Shown piece after piece: positions 8,452-17,235 of a stretch of DNA of 64,000 nucleotides. A program made the translations under genes and the position numbers. The stretch is from contig NZ_CP007128.1 of the NCBI RefSeq assembly GCF_000522985.1, positions 1,844,220 to 1,908,219 on the forward strand, given 5' to 3'. Below the pieces are notes generated by a model. It searched no databases, was not told the DNA's origin, and saw nothing but the letters and a program-made list of their open reading frames with translations. The DNA comes from Gemmatirosa kalamazoonensis. GTDB taxonomy: Bacteria; Gemmatimonadota; Gemmatimonadetes; Gemmatimonadales; Gemmatimonadaceae. The first letter of the stretch is position 1, and the number at the start of each line of letters is the position of its first letter.

Positions 8452-9226
8452 GGCTCAGCGGATTGTACAGTCGGTCCGGTCCGAGCGCGCCCTCCCCGAT
8501 GCCGGACGCCGCCTCACCCTCGCCTTCGGCCTCGAGCGGCGCGACGAGCGCGTGCCCGCGATCCTGTCGCTTCCCGCGGCGAGCGCCGAGCGGCGCGCGC
8601 CGGGCGTGCTCCTCCTCCACGGCTACTCGTCGCACAAGGAGCAGATGGCCGACTCCATCGGCCGCGTGCTGCTCCGCCACGGGATCGCCTCGCTCGCCAT
8701 CGACCTGCCGCTGCACGGCGAGCGGCGCGGCGGCATGGAGATGCAGGCCATGCGCAACCCGATGGCGCTCGCCTCGGCATGGCGCAGCGCGCAGGCCGAC
8801 GCCCGCCTCGCCCTCGGCTACCTCGGCGCGCGGCCGGAGATCGACGCCGGCTGCCTCGCGATCGTCGGCTACTCGATGGGATCGTTCCTCGGCGTGCTCG
8901 TCGCCGCGGCGGAGTCGAAGGTGCGCGCGCTGGTGCTCGCCGCCGGCGGCGATCTCCCCGACGGCACGCCGTTCGAGAAGCTCGTGCGCACGCTCGCCGA
9001 CCCGCTGCGCGCCGTGCGCAAGCTGGACGGCCGGCCGCTGCTCATGGTCCACGGAAAGCGCGACCGCACCGTCACTCCTGCCCAGGCCCAGCGCCTGTTC
9101 GACGCCGCTGCCGAGCCGAAGACGCTCCGCTGGTGGGACGCCGGCCACTACCTCCCCGACGCCGCCATCGACGACGCGGCCGAGTGGCTGCGCACCGCGC
9201 TCGGCGTCGAGCGGCGCGTGGCCTGA
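8450..9226 (+). CDS. Alpha/beta hydrolase (dienelactone-hydrolase-like)
   Basis: A 258-aa cytosolic hydrolase with no signal peptide. The nucleophile elbow is GYSMGS; the oxyanion region is LLLHGYSSHKEQ; the likely acid and base are in HGKRDRTV and DAGHYLP. The fold and length match small esterases or lipases of the dienelactone hydrolase type. The substrate is unknown. It is divergent from the acetyltransferase gene with starts that overlap in a CATG, and no Shine-Dalgarno sequence is evident. Confidence 0.8.
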   Translation: MAQRIVQSVRSERALPDAGRRLTLAFGLERRDERVPAILSLPAASAERRAPGVLLLHGYSSHKEQMADSIGRVLLRHGIASLAIDLPLHGERRGGMEMQAMRNPMALASAWRSAQADARLALGYLGARPEIDAGCLAIVGYSMGSFLGVLVAAAESKVRALVLAAGGDLPDGTPFEKLVRTLADPLRAVRKLDGRPLLMVHGKRDRTVTPAQAQRLFDAAAEPKTLRWWDAGHYLPDAAIDDAAEWLRTALGVERRVA

Positions 9227-9231
9227 CGACG

Positions 9232-9376
9232 ATGAACCGCAGAGGGCGGCGGAGAACATCAACGGCAAAGCACCGGGGATGAACGGATCGTTGGATCCTG
9301 AGGATCCTTTCATCTCCAGATCTTTGCTGTTCGAAGGGGCAGCCCTCTCCGGCCCTCTGCGTCCTCTGCGGTTCAT
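9232..9376. repeat. ~145-bp palindromic repeat, family 1, copy A
   Basis: The outer ends are ATGAACCGCAGAGG and its complement; the inner part carries GGATC-rich arms around 9285-9310. The arms match imperfectly. The right arm is clearly homologous to the left arm of the element at 11833-11990, and the left arm to that element's right arm, so the two are copies of one repeat in opposite orientation. It lies between the hydrolase stop and the sigma-factor gene. Confidence 0.85.
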
Positions 9377-9440
9377 TGTTTCGAGAAGGCCCGCATCGCA
9401 TGCAGCACCGCGACCGCGGATCTCGACGTATCAGTACCCC

Positions 9441-11042
9441 ATGTCGAATCCGTCCGCTCCCACGATCCACGAGCCGACCGACGCCCTGCTCGTCGAGCGT
9501 GCGCGCGCCGGCGACGACGCGGCGTTCGGCACCCTCGTGCGCCGGCACGAGCGCGCGGCGCGCGCCGTCGCCCGGTCGCTCGTCGGCGACGCGCACGACG
9601 CCGAGGAGGCGACGCAGGACGCCCTCGTGCGCGCCCACCGGAACCTCGACCTGCTCGCCGATCCCGCGCGCTTCGGCGCGTGGCTGTCGCGGATCGTGTT
9701 CGGCGTCGCCGTCGACCGGCTGCGCGCGGCGCGCCTGGAAAGGCGGCTGGTCGTGCCGGACGCGCCGCTCGACGCCGTACCCGACCTCGCGCCGGGGCCG
9801 CACGAGCGGCTCGAGCGCGACGACCTCGCGGCCCGTGTGCTCGCCGCGGTGCATGCGCTTCCCGCGCGCTACCGCGTGCCGCTCTCGCTCTACCACCTCG
9901 ACGGCGTCAGCCTCGCGCGGGTCGCCGATTCGTTAGGCATGCCGGCCGGTACCGCGCGCTCGCTCGTCGCGCGCGCGCGCGAGCGGCTGCGCGCCACCCT
10001 CGCCCCGCTCACCGCGACCGACGACCCGTTCGCCGAGCGCCCCGCGCCGCGCTTCCTCCACGTCCTGAACGGCGACTCCGTGCGCATGACGCTCGAGGAG
10101 TCCGACGTTCCCGGCACGCTCGCGGTGTGGGCCCACGTGCTGCACGACGGGCCCGTGCCGCCGTTCGACGTCGGTGAGGCGCGGTGGCGGGAGATCCGCG
10201 TCGACTTCCACGCGGCCGGCGAGAACGGCATCACCCGCGACGAGGCGCTCGGCATGGGCGAGCGGTGGGACGCCGCGCTCGCGACGGCGCCGGAGTACGA
10301 CGAGACCGTGATCTGGCTGGAGCACGACCTGTTCGACCAGCTGCTGCTGATCCGTCACCTCGCGTGGTTCTACGAGCGGCCGGCCGACGCGCCGCCGGTG
10401 GACCTGCAGCTCATCTGCATCGGCGCGTGGCCGGGGATGCCGGACTTCAAAGGGCTCGGCGAGCTCGGACCGGCGGAGCTGGCGTCGCTGTTAGGCACCC
10501 GGCAGCCCGTCACGCAGCGCCAGCTCGCGCTCGGCCGCCGCGCGTGGCGCGCGTTCACGGGCGCCGACCCGCGCGCCGTCGAGCGCTTCGTCGACGAGGA
10601 GAACACGTCGTCGCTCCCGTTCCTCGCCGCCGCGCTGCGCCGCAACCTCGCGGAGCTCCCGAGCACGCGCGACGGGCTCGCGCGCACCGACCGCCAGATC
10701 CTCGCGCTGCTCGACGCCGGCGTCACGTCGTTGGGCCCGCTGTTCCGGCGGTTGCACGCGATAGAGACGAACTTCTACATCGGCGACTGGTCGTTCCTCG
10801 ATCGGCTGCGCGCGCTCGCCGCCGAGCCGCATCCGCTGATCCGGCTGACGTTAGGCACGCCGCGCTGGTTCGACGGCGGCACCGCGGAGCTCACCGACGA
10901 CGGACGTGCGGTGCTCGCGGGTCGCGTCGACGCGGTCGCGCTGCACGGGATCGACGTGTGGTGGGGCGGCGTGCATCTCGTTGGGCACGACGTGGCGTGG
11001 CGGTGGGATCCGCAGTCGGGGCGGGTGATCGCCTCGGGTTGA
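9441..11042 (+). CDS. ECF-type sigma factor fused to a DUF1835 domain
   Basis: The 533-aa product has two parts. Residues about 10-180 are an ECF sigma factor: region 2 (DDAAFGTLVRRHERAARAVA, DAEEATQDALVRAH) and region 4 (LPARYRVPLSLYHLDGVSL, AGTARSLVARARERLRATL). Residues about 200-530 match DUF1835-containing proteins (LHVLNGDSVRMTLEES, LHDGPVPPF, IWLEHDLFDQLLLIRHL). Residues 165-185 join them with no frameshift. The role of DUF1835 is unknown to me; here it may be a sensor or regulatory module for the sigma factor. No anti-sigma gene is adjacent. The gene is flanked by two copies of a palindromic repeat, with VapBC just downstream. Confidence 0.8.
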   Translation: MSNPSAPTIHEPTDALLVERARAGDDAAFGTLVRRHERAARAVARSLVGDAHDAEEATQDALVRAHRNLDLLADPARFGAWLSRIVFGVAVDRLRAARLERRLVVPDAPLDAVPDLAPGPHERLERDDLAARVLAAVHALPARYRVPLSLYHLDGVSLARVADSLGMPAGTARSLVARARERLRATLAPLTATDDPFAERPAPRFLHVLNGDSVRMTLEESDVPGTLAVWAHVLHDGPVPPFDVGEARWREIRVDFHAAGENGITRDEALGMGERWDAALATAPEYDETVIWLEHDLFDQLLLIRHLAWFYERPADAPPVDLQLICIGAWPGMPDFKGLGELGPAELASLLGTRQPVTQRQLALGRRAWRAFTGADPRAVERFVDEENTSSLPFLAAALRRNLAELPSTRDGLARTDRQILALLDAGVTSLGPLFRRLHAIETNFYIGDWSFLDRLRALAAEPHPLIRLTLGTPRWFDGGTAELTDDGRAVLAGRVDAVALHGIDVWWGGVHLVGHDVAWRWDPQSGRVIASG

Positions 11043-11055
11043 CCAATTTGACCAA
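11039..11055 (+). promoter_or_regulatory. TTGACCAA direct repeat upstream of vapBC
   Basis: TTGACCAA occurs at 11039-11046 and again at 11048-11055, a 9-bp period, and overlaps the TGA stop of the sigma-DUF1835 gene. It lies about 42-58 bp before the antitoxin ATG. Toxin-antitoxin operons are usually autoregulated through such sites, and one copy could also serve as a -35 box. This is inferred only from position and repetition. Confidence 0.35.
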
Positions 11056-11096
11056 ACCCGGCCGCCCCTCCAGATTGTCGCGGGAGGAGGCGCGCC

Positions 11097-11444
11097 ATGA
11101 AGAAGCGCAGGCCAGCGGCCACGAAGCACGCCGCGAGCGCGAAGTCGCGCCCGTCGCGCGTGAGCGAGCCGCACACGGTCAATCTCTACGAGGCCAAGAC
11201 CCGCCTGTCGGAGCTCGTCGACCGCGCGGCGGACGGGGAGGAGATCGTCATCGCCAAGGCGGGGACTCCGATGGCGCGACTGGTGCCGATGCCGCCGGCG
11301 CCGCCGAAGCGCACGCCCGGACTCTTGAAGGAGCAGATCTGGGTCGCCGACGACTTCGACGACCCGCTGCCTCCGGACATCCAGAAGTTCTTCGACGACC
11401 CGGTGATCTTCCCGCCCGACGTCGACGAGGAGATGCCGCCGTGA
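11097..11444 (+). CDS. vapB: Phd/YefM-type antitoxin
   Basis: The 115-aa protein has the Phd/YefM core: VNLYEAKTRLSELVDRAADGEEIVIAKAGTPMARLVP, residues about 27-65. A basic N-terminal tail precedes it, and an acidic, proline-rich C terminus (DDFDDPLPPDIQKFFDD) probably wraps the toxin. A strong GGAGGAGG precedes the ATG. Its stop overlaps the toxin start by four bases (GTGA), the usual antitoxin-first layout. It would neutralise the PIN toxin and repress the operon. Confidence 0.9.
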   Translation: MKKRRPAATKHAASAKSRPSRVSEPHTVNLYEAKTRLSELVDRAADGEEIVIAKAGTPMARLVPMPPAPPKRTPGLLKEQIWVADDFDDPLPPDIQKFFDDPVIFPPDVDEEMPP

Positions 11445-11830
11445 CGGCCACCGCGGAGCGGCTGCTGCTCGACAGCCACGTATTCCTCTGGTGGTCGATG
11501 GGAGATGAGCGCGTCCGCTCCGGCACGCGTCGCGCCATCCTCGACGCCCCCGAGGTCTACGTCAGCATGGCGTCGCTGTGGGAGCTGGCGATCAAGGCGT
11601 CGATCGGGAAGCTCCGCGTCGGCGTGTCGCTGCGATACGCAGTCACGGTGAACCACTTCACGGTGCTGCCGGTCTCGCTCGACCACGTCGAGCGCGTCGC
11701 GAACCTCCCGCACCACCACCGCGATCCGTTCGACCGCATGCTCGCCGCGCAGGCGCTGCACGAGGGGCTCACGCTCGTGACGCACGACCGGTCGTTCGCG
11801 CCCTACGCGCTGCCGGTGCGGTGGACCTGA
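11441..11830 (+). CDS. vapC: PIN-domain toxin
   Basis: A 129-aa PIN nuclease starting at GTG 11441. The acidic catalytic positions are visible: LLLDSHVFLWW, SMASLWELAIKAS, HHRDPFDRML and THDRSF. VapC toxins cut tRNA or rRNA in the presence of Mg2+ or Mn2+ and arrest growth until antitoxin is restored. The gene is coupled to its antitoxin by a GTGA overlap. A family-1 palindrome begins just after the stop. All four acidic sites appear intact, so the toxin is probably active. Confidence 0.92.
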   Translation: MTATAERLLLDSHVFLWWSMGDERVRSGTRRAILDAPEVYVSMASLWELAIKASIGKLRVGVSLRYAVTVNHFTVLPVSLDHVERVANLPHHHRDPFDRMLAAQALHEGLTLVTHDRSFAPYALPVRWT

Positions 11831-11832
11831 GT

Positions 11833-11990
11833 TGAACCGCAGAGGACGCAGAGGGCCGCGGAGGACTGCCTCTTCGAACGGCAAAAAGATCTGGGGATGA
11901 AAGGATCCTCGGGGATCCTGGGATCCTTTCATCCCCAGGTATTTGCTGTTGATGTTCTCTGCGGCCCTCCGCGTGCTCTGCGGTCGACTC
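11833..11990. repeat. ~155-bp palindromic repeat, family 1, copy B
   Basis: The left arm starts TTGAACCGCAGAGGACGCAG and the right arm ends with the complement GCTCTGCGGTCGA. The core has nested GGATCC repeats (GATGAAAGGATCC and its complement, about 11896-11932). It is homologous to the element at 9232-9376 in reverse orientation. It lies between the toxin gene and the BNR-protein gene, whose 5' leader (11991-12083) holds nothing else that I recognise. Confidence 0.85.
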
Positions 11991-12083
11991 GCACAGCCAA
12001 GCAGTCCTCCCGCCGGCCGTGCCACGCGAATAGACTCTCCGGCGCGAAACGCATCGCGTCGTCCGTCCTCAGGAGATGTCCGC

Positions 12084-15000
12084 GTGTCCAGCTTCCTCCC
12101 CCCAGCCCCGTGGCGCCGCCGTCTGCGCTCGGCGCTCTCCTTCGCGCTCCTCGCCCTGCCGTCGATCGCCCCGGCGCAGGCGCGCTACGACTCCACGCTC
12201 TGGGCCGGCCTGAAGTGGCGTGAGATCGGGCCGTACCGCGGTGGGCGCTCCGTCGCCGTCGCCGGCAGCGCCGCGCGCCCCTACGAGTACTACATGGGCA
12301 CCACCGGCGGCGGCGTGTTCAAGACCACCGACGGCGGCATCACGTGGAGCCCGATCACCGACAAATACTTCGGCGGCCCGATCGGCTACATCGGCGTCGC
12401 CGAGTCGAATCCCGACATCGTCTACGTCGGCACCGGCGAGTACCCGATCCGCGGCAACGTCTCGCACGGCGAGGGCGTGTGGAAGTCCACCGACGCCGGC
12501 AAGACGTGGACGTTCATGGGGCTGAAGGAGACGCGACAGATCTCGCGCGTCCGCGTGCACCCGACGAACCCCGACATCGTGTGGGTCGCCGCGCAGGGCG
12601 CGTTCTGGGGGCCGAACCCCGAGCGCGGCGTCTTCAAGAGCACCGACGGCGGCAAGTCGTGGCGGCGCACGCTGTTCCGCAACGACTCCACCGGCGCGAG
12701 CGAACTCGTCGTCGATCCGACGAACCCGAACGTGCTCTACGCCGCGCTCTGGCAGGCGTACCGCAACTCGTGGACGATGAGCTCCGGCGGCAGAGGGAGC
12801 GGCATCTTCAAGTCCGTCGACGGCGGTGAGACGTGGACGGAGCTCACCGGCACCACCGGGCTCCCGCGCGGGCCGTGGGGCAACATCGGCCTAACGGTCT
12901 CGCCCGCGAACCCGCAGCGCGTGTGGGCGCAGATCGAGGCCGACTCGGGCGGCCTGTTTCGCTCCGACGACGGCGGCGGCACGTGGACGAAGATGAACGA
13001 GGACCGGCGCATGCGGCAGCGCGCCTGGTACTACTCGCGCATCTTCGCCGACCCGAAGGACGCGAACACCATGTACGCGCTGAACACGGGCTTCTACCGC
13101 TCGACCGACGGCGGCAAGACGTTCCGCGCCATCCCGGTGCCGCACGGCGACAACCACGATCTGTGGATCGCGTCGAACGACCCGAAGCGCATGATCGAGG
13201 CGAACGACGGCGGCTCGAACGTGTCGTTCAACGGCGGGCAGAGCTGGAGCGAGCAGGACTTCGCGACGGCGCAGTTCTACCACGTCACGACGACGAACGA
13301 GTTCCCGTACCGCATCTGCGGCGCGCAGCAGGACAACTCCACGCTGTGCGGGCCGAGCCGGTGGCCGGGCGGCATCGACATCTCCATGTGGAAGGACGCC
13401 GGCGGCGGCGAGAGCGGCTACATCGCCGTGGATCCGCTGAACCCCGACATCGCGTTCGCCGGCAGCTACGGCGGCCTGCTCACGCGCAAGAACATGCGCA
13501 CCGAGCAGGAGACGCAGGTCAATCCGTGGCCCGACAACCCGATGGGCCATTCCGCGGAGGACCTGCTGCACCGCTTCCAGTGGACGTACCCGATCGTCTA
13601 CTCGCCGCACGACCCGACGGTGATCTACGCCGGCGGCGAGCGCGTCTTCCGGACGACGAACAACGGGCAGAGCTGGGACATCATCAGCCCTGACCTCACG
13701 CGCCACGACCCGAAGACGATGGGCCCCTCCGGCGGCCCGATCACGAAGGACCAGACGGGCGTCGAGACGTACGCGACGATCTTCACCATCGCCGAGTCGC
13801 CGAAGCTGAAGGGCGTGATCTGGACCGGGTCGGACGACGGCTACATCTACGTCACGCGCGACAACGGCGGCACGTGGACGAACGTCACGCCGAAGGACAT
13901 CGGCGACTTCACGCGCATCTCGCTCGTCGAGGCGTCGCCGCACGATCCGGCCGTCGCGTACGTCGCGGCGAACCGGTACGGGCTCGGCGACCTGCGGCCG
14001 ATCCTCTACAAGACCGCCGACTACGGGAAGACGTGGACGCGCATCGTCGACGGCATCCCGCCGGAGGAGTTCACGCGCGCCATCCGCGAGGATCCAGTTA
14101 GGCGCGGGCTGCTCTACGCCGCCACCGAGCGCGGCGTGTGGGTGTCGTTCGACGACGGCGGGCACTGGCAGTCGCTGCGGCTCAACCTCCCGCCCGTGCC
14201 GGTGCACGATCTCATGATCAAGGAGGGCGACCTCATCGCCGCGACGCACGGCCGCTCGTTCTGGATCATCGACGACCTCTCCGCGCTGCGGCAGCTCACG
14301 CCGCAGGTGGCGACGGCGGCGACGCACCTGTACAAGCCGCGCGACACGTACCGCGTGAGCTGGGGCGGGGGCGGGGCCGGCGGCGACCGCGGCGCGCACC
14401 CGAGCGGCGCCAACCCGCCTAACGGTGCGATCGTCTACTACAAGCTGGCGCGGGCGAACCAGGACGTGACGCTCGACTTCCTCGACGCGAAGGGCGCCGT
14501 GATCAAGAGCTTCACGTCGCGGCTCGACAGCGCGGGGCTGGCCGACTCCGTGCGCGCCGACAGCACGCGCCGCGCGCGCGCCGACTCCGTGCGCCGCGCC
14601 GGCGGCGTCCCGGCGACGCCGAACCCCGAGGCCGCCGGCGGCATGAGCGGCGAGGGGCAGCAGGTGGACTTCGAGGAGCTGCAGCGCCGCGGGCCGCGCG
14701 CGCCGCGGGTGCCTAACAAGGCGGGGCTCAACCAGTTCGCGTGGGACCTCCGGTATCCCGATGCGGCGCGGTTCGAGAACCTCATCATGTGGGCGGGCGG
14801 CACCACCGGCCCGATCGTGCCGCCGGGGACGTACGCGGTGCGGATGAAGGTCGGCGACGGCCCGGCGCAGACGCAGACGTTCGCCGTGAAGGCCGATCCG
14901 CGCTCGAAGGCCACCGCCGCCGACTACGCCGCGCAGTCGACGCTCGCGCTGAAGATCCGCGACCGGCTCAGCGACGCGAACAATGCGGTGCGCACCATCC

Positions 15001-15422
15001 GCAACGTGAAGGCGCAGCTCGCCGACCGCGCGACGCGCGTGCCGGCGTCCGACCGCACGAACTTCACGTCGCTCTCCTCCGCGCTCGCGAACCCGCTCTC
15101 GGCCACCGAGGAGGAGATCTACCAGGTCCGGAATCAGAGCTCGCAGGACCCGCTCAACTTCCCGATCCGGCTGAACAACCGCATCGCCGCGCTCATGGGC
15201 GTCGTGCAGAGCGCCGACGGCCGGCCCACGCGCCAGAGCTACGTCGTGCTCGACACGCTCTCGCGTCTGCTCGACGTGCAGCTCGGCGCGCTGCGCAACA
15301 CGCTGTCGACCAAGCTGCCGCCGGTGAACGCCGAGCTGCGTCGGTTAGGCCTGCCGGAGATCGTGCCGTCGACGACCGAGCTGAAGGCGCCCGCCGCCCC
15401 GCGCGTCTCGATGGACGACTGA
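12084..15422 (+). CDS. Large secreted BNR/Asp-box beta-propeller protein (sortilin-like glycosyl hydrolase annotation)
   Basis: The 1112-aa product starts at GTG 12084, eight bases after AGGAG, and has a signal peptide ending near PSIAPAQA. It contains at least eight Asp-box motifs of the form S/TxDxGxTW (TTDGGITW, STDAGKTW, STDGGKSW, SVDGGETW, SDDGGGTW, TRDNGGTW, TADYGKTW), which mark beta-propeller blades. A C-terminal part (about residues 770-1112) has a beta domain and a helical region (TLALKIRDRLSDANNAVRTI). Such proteins are annotated as VPS10/sortilin-like glycosyl hydrolases, but no activity is established from sequence. It is probably periplasmic or outer-membrane linked. Confidence 0.85.
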   Translation: MSSFLPPAPWRRRLRSALSFALLALPSIAPAQARYDSTLWAGLKWREIGPYRGGRSVAVAGSAARPYEYYMGTTGGGVFKTTDGGITWSPITDKYFGGPIGYIGVAESNPDIVYVGTGEYPIRGNVSHGEGVWKSTDAGKTWTFMGLKETRQISRVRVHPTNPDIVWVAAQGAFWGPNPERGVFKSTDGGKSWRRTLFRNDSTGASELVVDPTNPNVLYAALWQAYRNSWTMSSGGRGSGIFKSVDGGETWTELTGTTGLPRGPWGNIGLTVSPANPQRVWAQIEADSGGLFRSDDGGGTWTKMNEDRRMRQRAWYYSRIFADPKDANTMYALNTGFYRSTDGGKTFRAIPVPHGDNHDLWIASNDPKRMIEANDGGSNVSFNGGQSWSEQDFATAQFYHVTTTNEFPYRICGAQQDNSTLCGPSRWPGGIDISMWKDAGGGESGYIAVDPLNPDIAFAGSYGGLLTRKNMRTEQETQVNPWPDNPMGHSAEDLLHRFQWTYPIVYSPHDPTVIYAGGERVFRTTNNGQSWDIISPDLTRHDPKTMGPSGGPITKDQTGVETYATIFTIAESPKLKGVIWTGSDDGYIYVTRDNGGTWTNVTPKDIGDFTRISLVEASPHDPAVAYVAANRYGLGDLRPILYKTADYGKTWTRIVDGIPPEEFTRAIREDPVRRGLLYAATERGVWVSFDDGGHWQSLRLNLPPVPVHDLMIKEGDLIAATHGRSFWIIDDLSALRQLTPQVATAATHLYKPRDTYRVSWGGGGAGGDRGAHPSGANPPNGAIVYYKLARANQDVTLDFLDAKGAVIKSFTSRLDSAGLADSVRADSTRRARADSVRRAGGVPATPNPEAAGGMSGEGQQVDFEELQRRGPRAPRVPNKAGLNQFAWDLRYPDAARFENLIMWAGGTTGPIVPPGTYAVRMKVGDGPAQTQTFAVKADPRSKATAADYAAQSTLALKIRDRLSDANNAVRTIRNVKAQLADRATRVPASDRTNFTSLSSALANPLSATEEEIYQVRNQSSQDPLNFPIRLNNRIAALMGVVQSADGRPTRQSYVVLDTLSRLLDVQLGALRNTLSTKLPPVNAELRRLGLPEIVPSTTELKAPAAPRVSMDD

Positions 15423-15528
15423 GAGGGCAGGAGGGCAGGAGGGCACGAAACGAGGGCAGGAGAGCCATCAGGCTCCTGCCCTCGCGCGTTTCGCGCGTGC
15501 CCTCCTGCCCTGCTGCCCTCCTGCCCTC
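15423..15528. repeat. Palindrome with GGGCAGGAG periodic arms (family 3)
   Basis: Both arms are iterated GAGGGCAGG units (left from 15423, right ending 15528) around a short centre near 15464-15470, with extra bases in the right arm. It fills the whole gap between the convergent stops of the BNR gene and the L,D-transpeptidase gene. The same unit makes the perfect palindrome at 46374-46454. Confidence 0.9.
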
Positions 15529-16351
15529 AGCCGTTGTTCACCCAGGGATCGTGCTGCATCCAGTCCGCGTTCGGCGCGAACAGGAACACCAGCGCGCCGT
15601 TCGCGAGCTTCGGCAGCAGCTCCTTCGCGCGCGCCTGATCCACCGCGGGGCACCCCTCGCTGCGGCCGGCGCGCGTCGCCGTCACGTACGGGGCGCCGTG
15701 CGCCACGACACCGCGGGCGCGGGCGTTGTCGTTGAAGCCCTCCGAGACGCCCTTGAGGCGCAGGCCGATCGACGAGTACGTGCCGCCGCCCGCGTGGCCG
15801 ACGAAGCCGTACAGCTCCTGCGCCACGTACAGGCCCAACGACGTCGTCGCCGCGCCGAAGCCGTTCGAGAAGCGCGTCGGCACGCCGTTCGACGCGCCCG
15901 ACGAGCCGCGGCCATGCGCCACCATGAACGGGCCGTCGACGACCGCGAGCCTCTCCATGTCGAACACGTAACCGCGCGGCGTCGTGTTCGAGAGCCCGTA
16001 GTCCACGAAGTAGAGCAGCGGCTTCTTCACCGCGTCGGGGTGCGCCGCCTTGAACGCGAAATAGCTGCGGAACGCGTCCTCGAGCGCCTGCGGGTGGCTG
16101 AGCCCGCGCACCGTCGCGCCGAGCACGTCGACCGCGTTCTTCGTCTCCGCGCCGACCGCGCTCGACGGGTCGCTCGTGAGCGCGGCGACCGCGGCCGGGG
16201 CCGCCCCGCCGACGAGCTCGACCGCCTTCGTCAGCACCGGGCCGTTCTGCTGCGGCGTCGGCAGATAGCGCGCGCCGACGGTGAGCGCGGCGGTCGCGGC
16301 CAGCAGCGCGTGCTTGACGATCGTCCGGGAGGAGGGTCGGCGCATGGGCAT
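15527..16351 (-). CDS. L,D-transpeptidase-like (YkuD-superfamily) secreted protein
   Basis: A protein of about 274 aa (start MPMRRPSS; an upstream ATG at 16384 is possible). An N-terminal hydrophobic segment (IVKHALLAATAALTVGA) acts as signal or anchor. The catalytic motif region VVAHGAPYVTATRAGRSEGCPAV has the His and the S-x-GC Cys expected of murein L,D-transpeptidase catalytic-domain proteins. DGPFMVAHGRGSS and FGAATTSLGLYVAQELYGFVGH are also typical. Such enzymes cross-link or anchor at the peptidoglycan layer. It points toward the BNR gene, and a family-3 palindrome separates their stops. Confidence 0.85.
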   Translation of the reverse strand: MPMRRPSSRTIVKHALLAATAALTVGARYLPTPQQNGPVLTKAVELVGGAAPAAVAALTSDPSSAVGAETKNAVDVLGATVRGLSHPQALEDAFRSYFAFKAAHPDAVKKPLLYFVDYGLSNTTPRGYVFDMERLAVVDGPFMVAHGRGSSGASNGVPTRFSNGFGAATTSLGLYVAQELYGFVGHAGGGTYSSIGLRLKGVSEGFNDNARARGVVAHGAPYVTATRAGRSEGCPAVDQARAKELLPKLANGALVFLFAPNADWMQHDPWVNNG

Positions 16352-16466
16352 CTCGAGGCGGGAGTCTTCGGGGAGGTCGAACACCTCGAAATCTAGGGCG
16401 TTCCCGCCGCGATAACGCCTTGCCGGATGCCGTCTTACGACGCTTCCTGACCGGTGCGTCAGTCCT

Positions 16467-16569
16467 CTCTGTGAATTGACCGCGGAGGACGCAGAGGGCC
16501 GCAGAGGACTGCCAAGACAAGTGCAGTCCTCTGCGGCCCTCTGCGTCCTCGGCGGTTCAACTCACAGAG
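16467..16569. repeat. Near-perfect palindrome, family 1 (CGCAGAGGA unit)
   Basis: Arms of about 42-46 nt (16467-16512 and 16523-16569) differ at only a few positions, with a 10-nt centre. The arms contain GGAGGACGCAGAGGGCC and GCAGAGGACTGC. It lies between the stop of the Yip1 gene and the start of the L,D-transpeptidase gene, both on the minus strand. Confidence 0.92.
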
Positions 16570-16575
16570 CAGTGC

Positions 16576-17091
16576 TTACCGCAGCCCGCTCAGCAGCCAG
16601 TGGATGATGAAGTTCACCGCCCAGCCACACAGAGCGACGAGCACGGCCTTGCCGGTGTCGATGTCCAGCGCCTGACGGATCGCGATGATCCCGGCGACGA
16701 GGATCCAGATCCCGACGATCGGCCACACGAGCAGCCCGAGCCCCGGGATGATGCCGAGCACGAACAGCACGCCCGGGGAGCGGGCGAAGCCGAGCGTGCG
16801 GGCGAGCTCGCCCCAGGTGGCGGTCCCGCCGAAGAAGCGCGTCCCGATCCAGTAGGTGATCGCCGCCCACGACGCCCAGCCGAGCAGCTCGCTGACCACG
16901 GAGCCGATGATGTGCCCGGGTCCGAACCGCCAGGCCCCGATCCCGGCCGCGATGGCCGCGATCACCACGACGATGGCCGCTTGCCCGGTGGCGTTGACGT
17001 CCGCTTCCACCTCCTCGTAGGTGGCGACGTCGAGCGCGGCGGCCCCGCGCATCCGGTCGACGATCGAGCGACTCGATCCGAATTCGGCCAT
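16576..17091 (-). CDS. Yip1-family membrane protein
   Basis: A 171-aa protein starting MAEFGSSRSIVDRMRGAAAL. An N-terminal amphipathic part is followed by about five hydrophobic helices (AAIVVVIAAIAAGIGAW, SELLGWASWAAITYWIG, SPGVLFVLGIIPGLGLL, GIWILVAGIIAI, AVLVALCGWAVNFIIHWLL), the Yip1 layout. Bacterial Yip1 proteins have no established function. It is divergent from the pseudokinase gene with a 144-bp shared upstream region, so the two may be co-regulated. Confidence 0.75.
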   Translation of the reverse strand: MAEFGSSRSIVDRMRGAAALDVATYEEVEADVNATGQAAIVVVIAAIAAGIGAWRFGPGHIIGSVVSELLGWASWAAITYWIGTRFFGGTATWGELARTLGFARSPGVLFVLGIIPGLGLLVWPIVGIWILVAGIIAIRQALDIDTGKAVLVALCGWAVNFIIHWLLSGLR

Positions 17092-17235
17092 GCTTGCCTC
17101 TGTATCTAGGGTCCGAAGAGTGGGAGTCGGAGACACTACGCGGGTCGGCGGAAAGTGTGTCGCAGATCGCCAAAGTGGAACGGCCTCGGCCGGGTTTCTG
17201 GCATGGCGTAGGCATTGGAAGGAGGCATGTCACCC

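Noticed and set aside
9232..11990. Composite transposon
   Set aside because: The flanking repeats carry no transposase and no target duplication is visible, so only the repeat pairing is reported.
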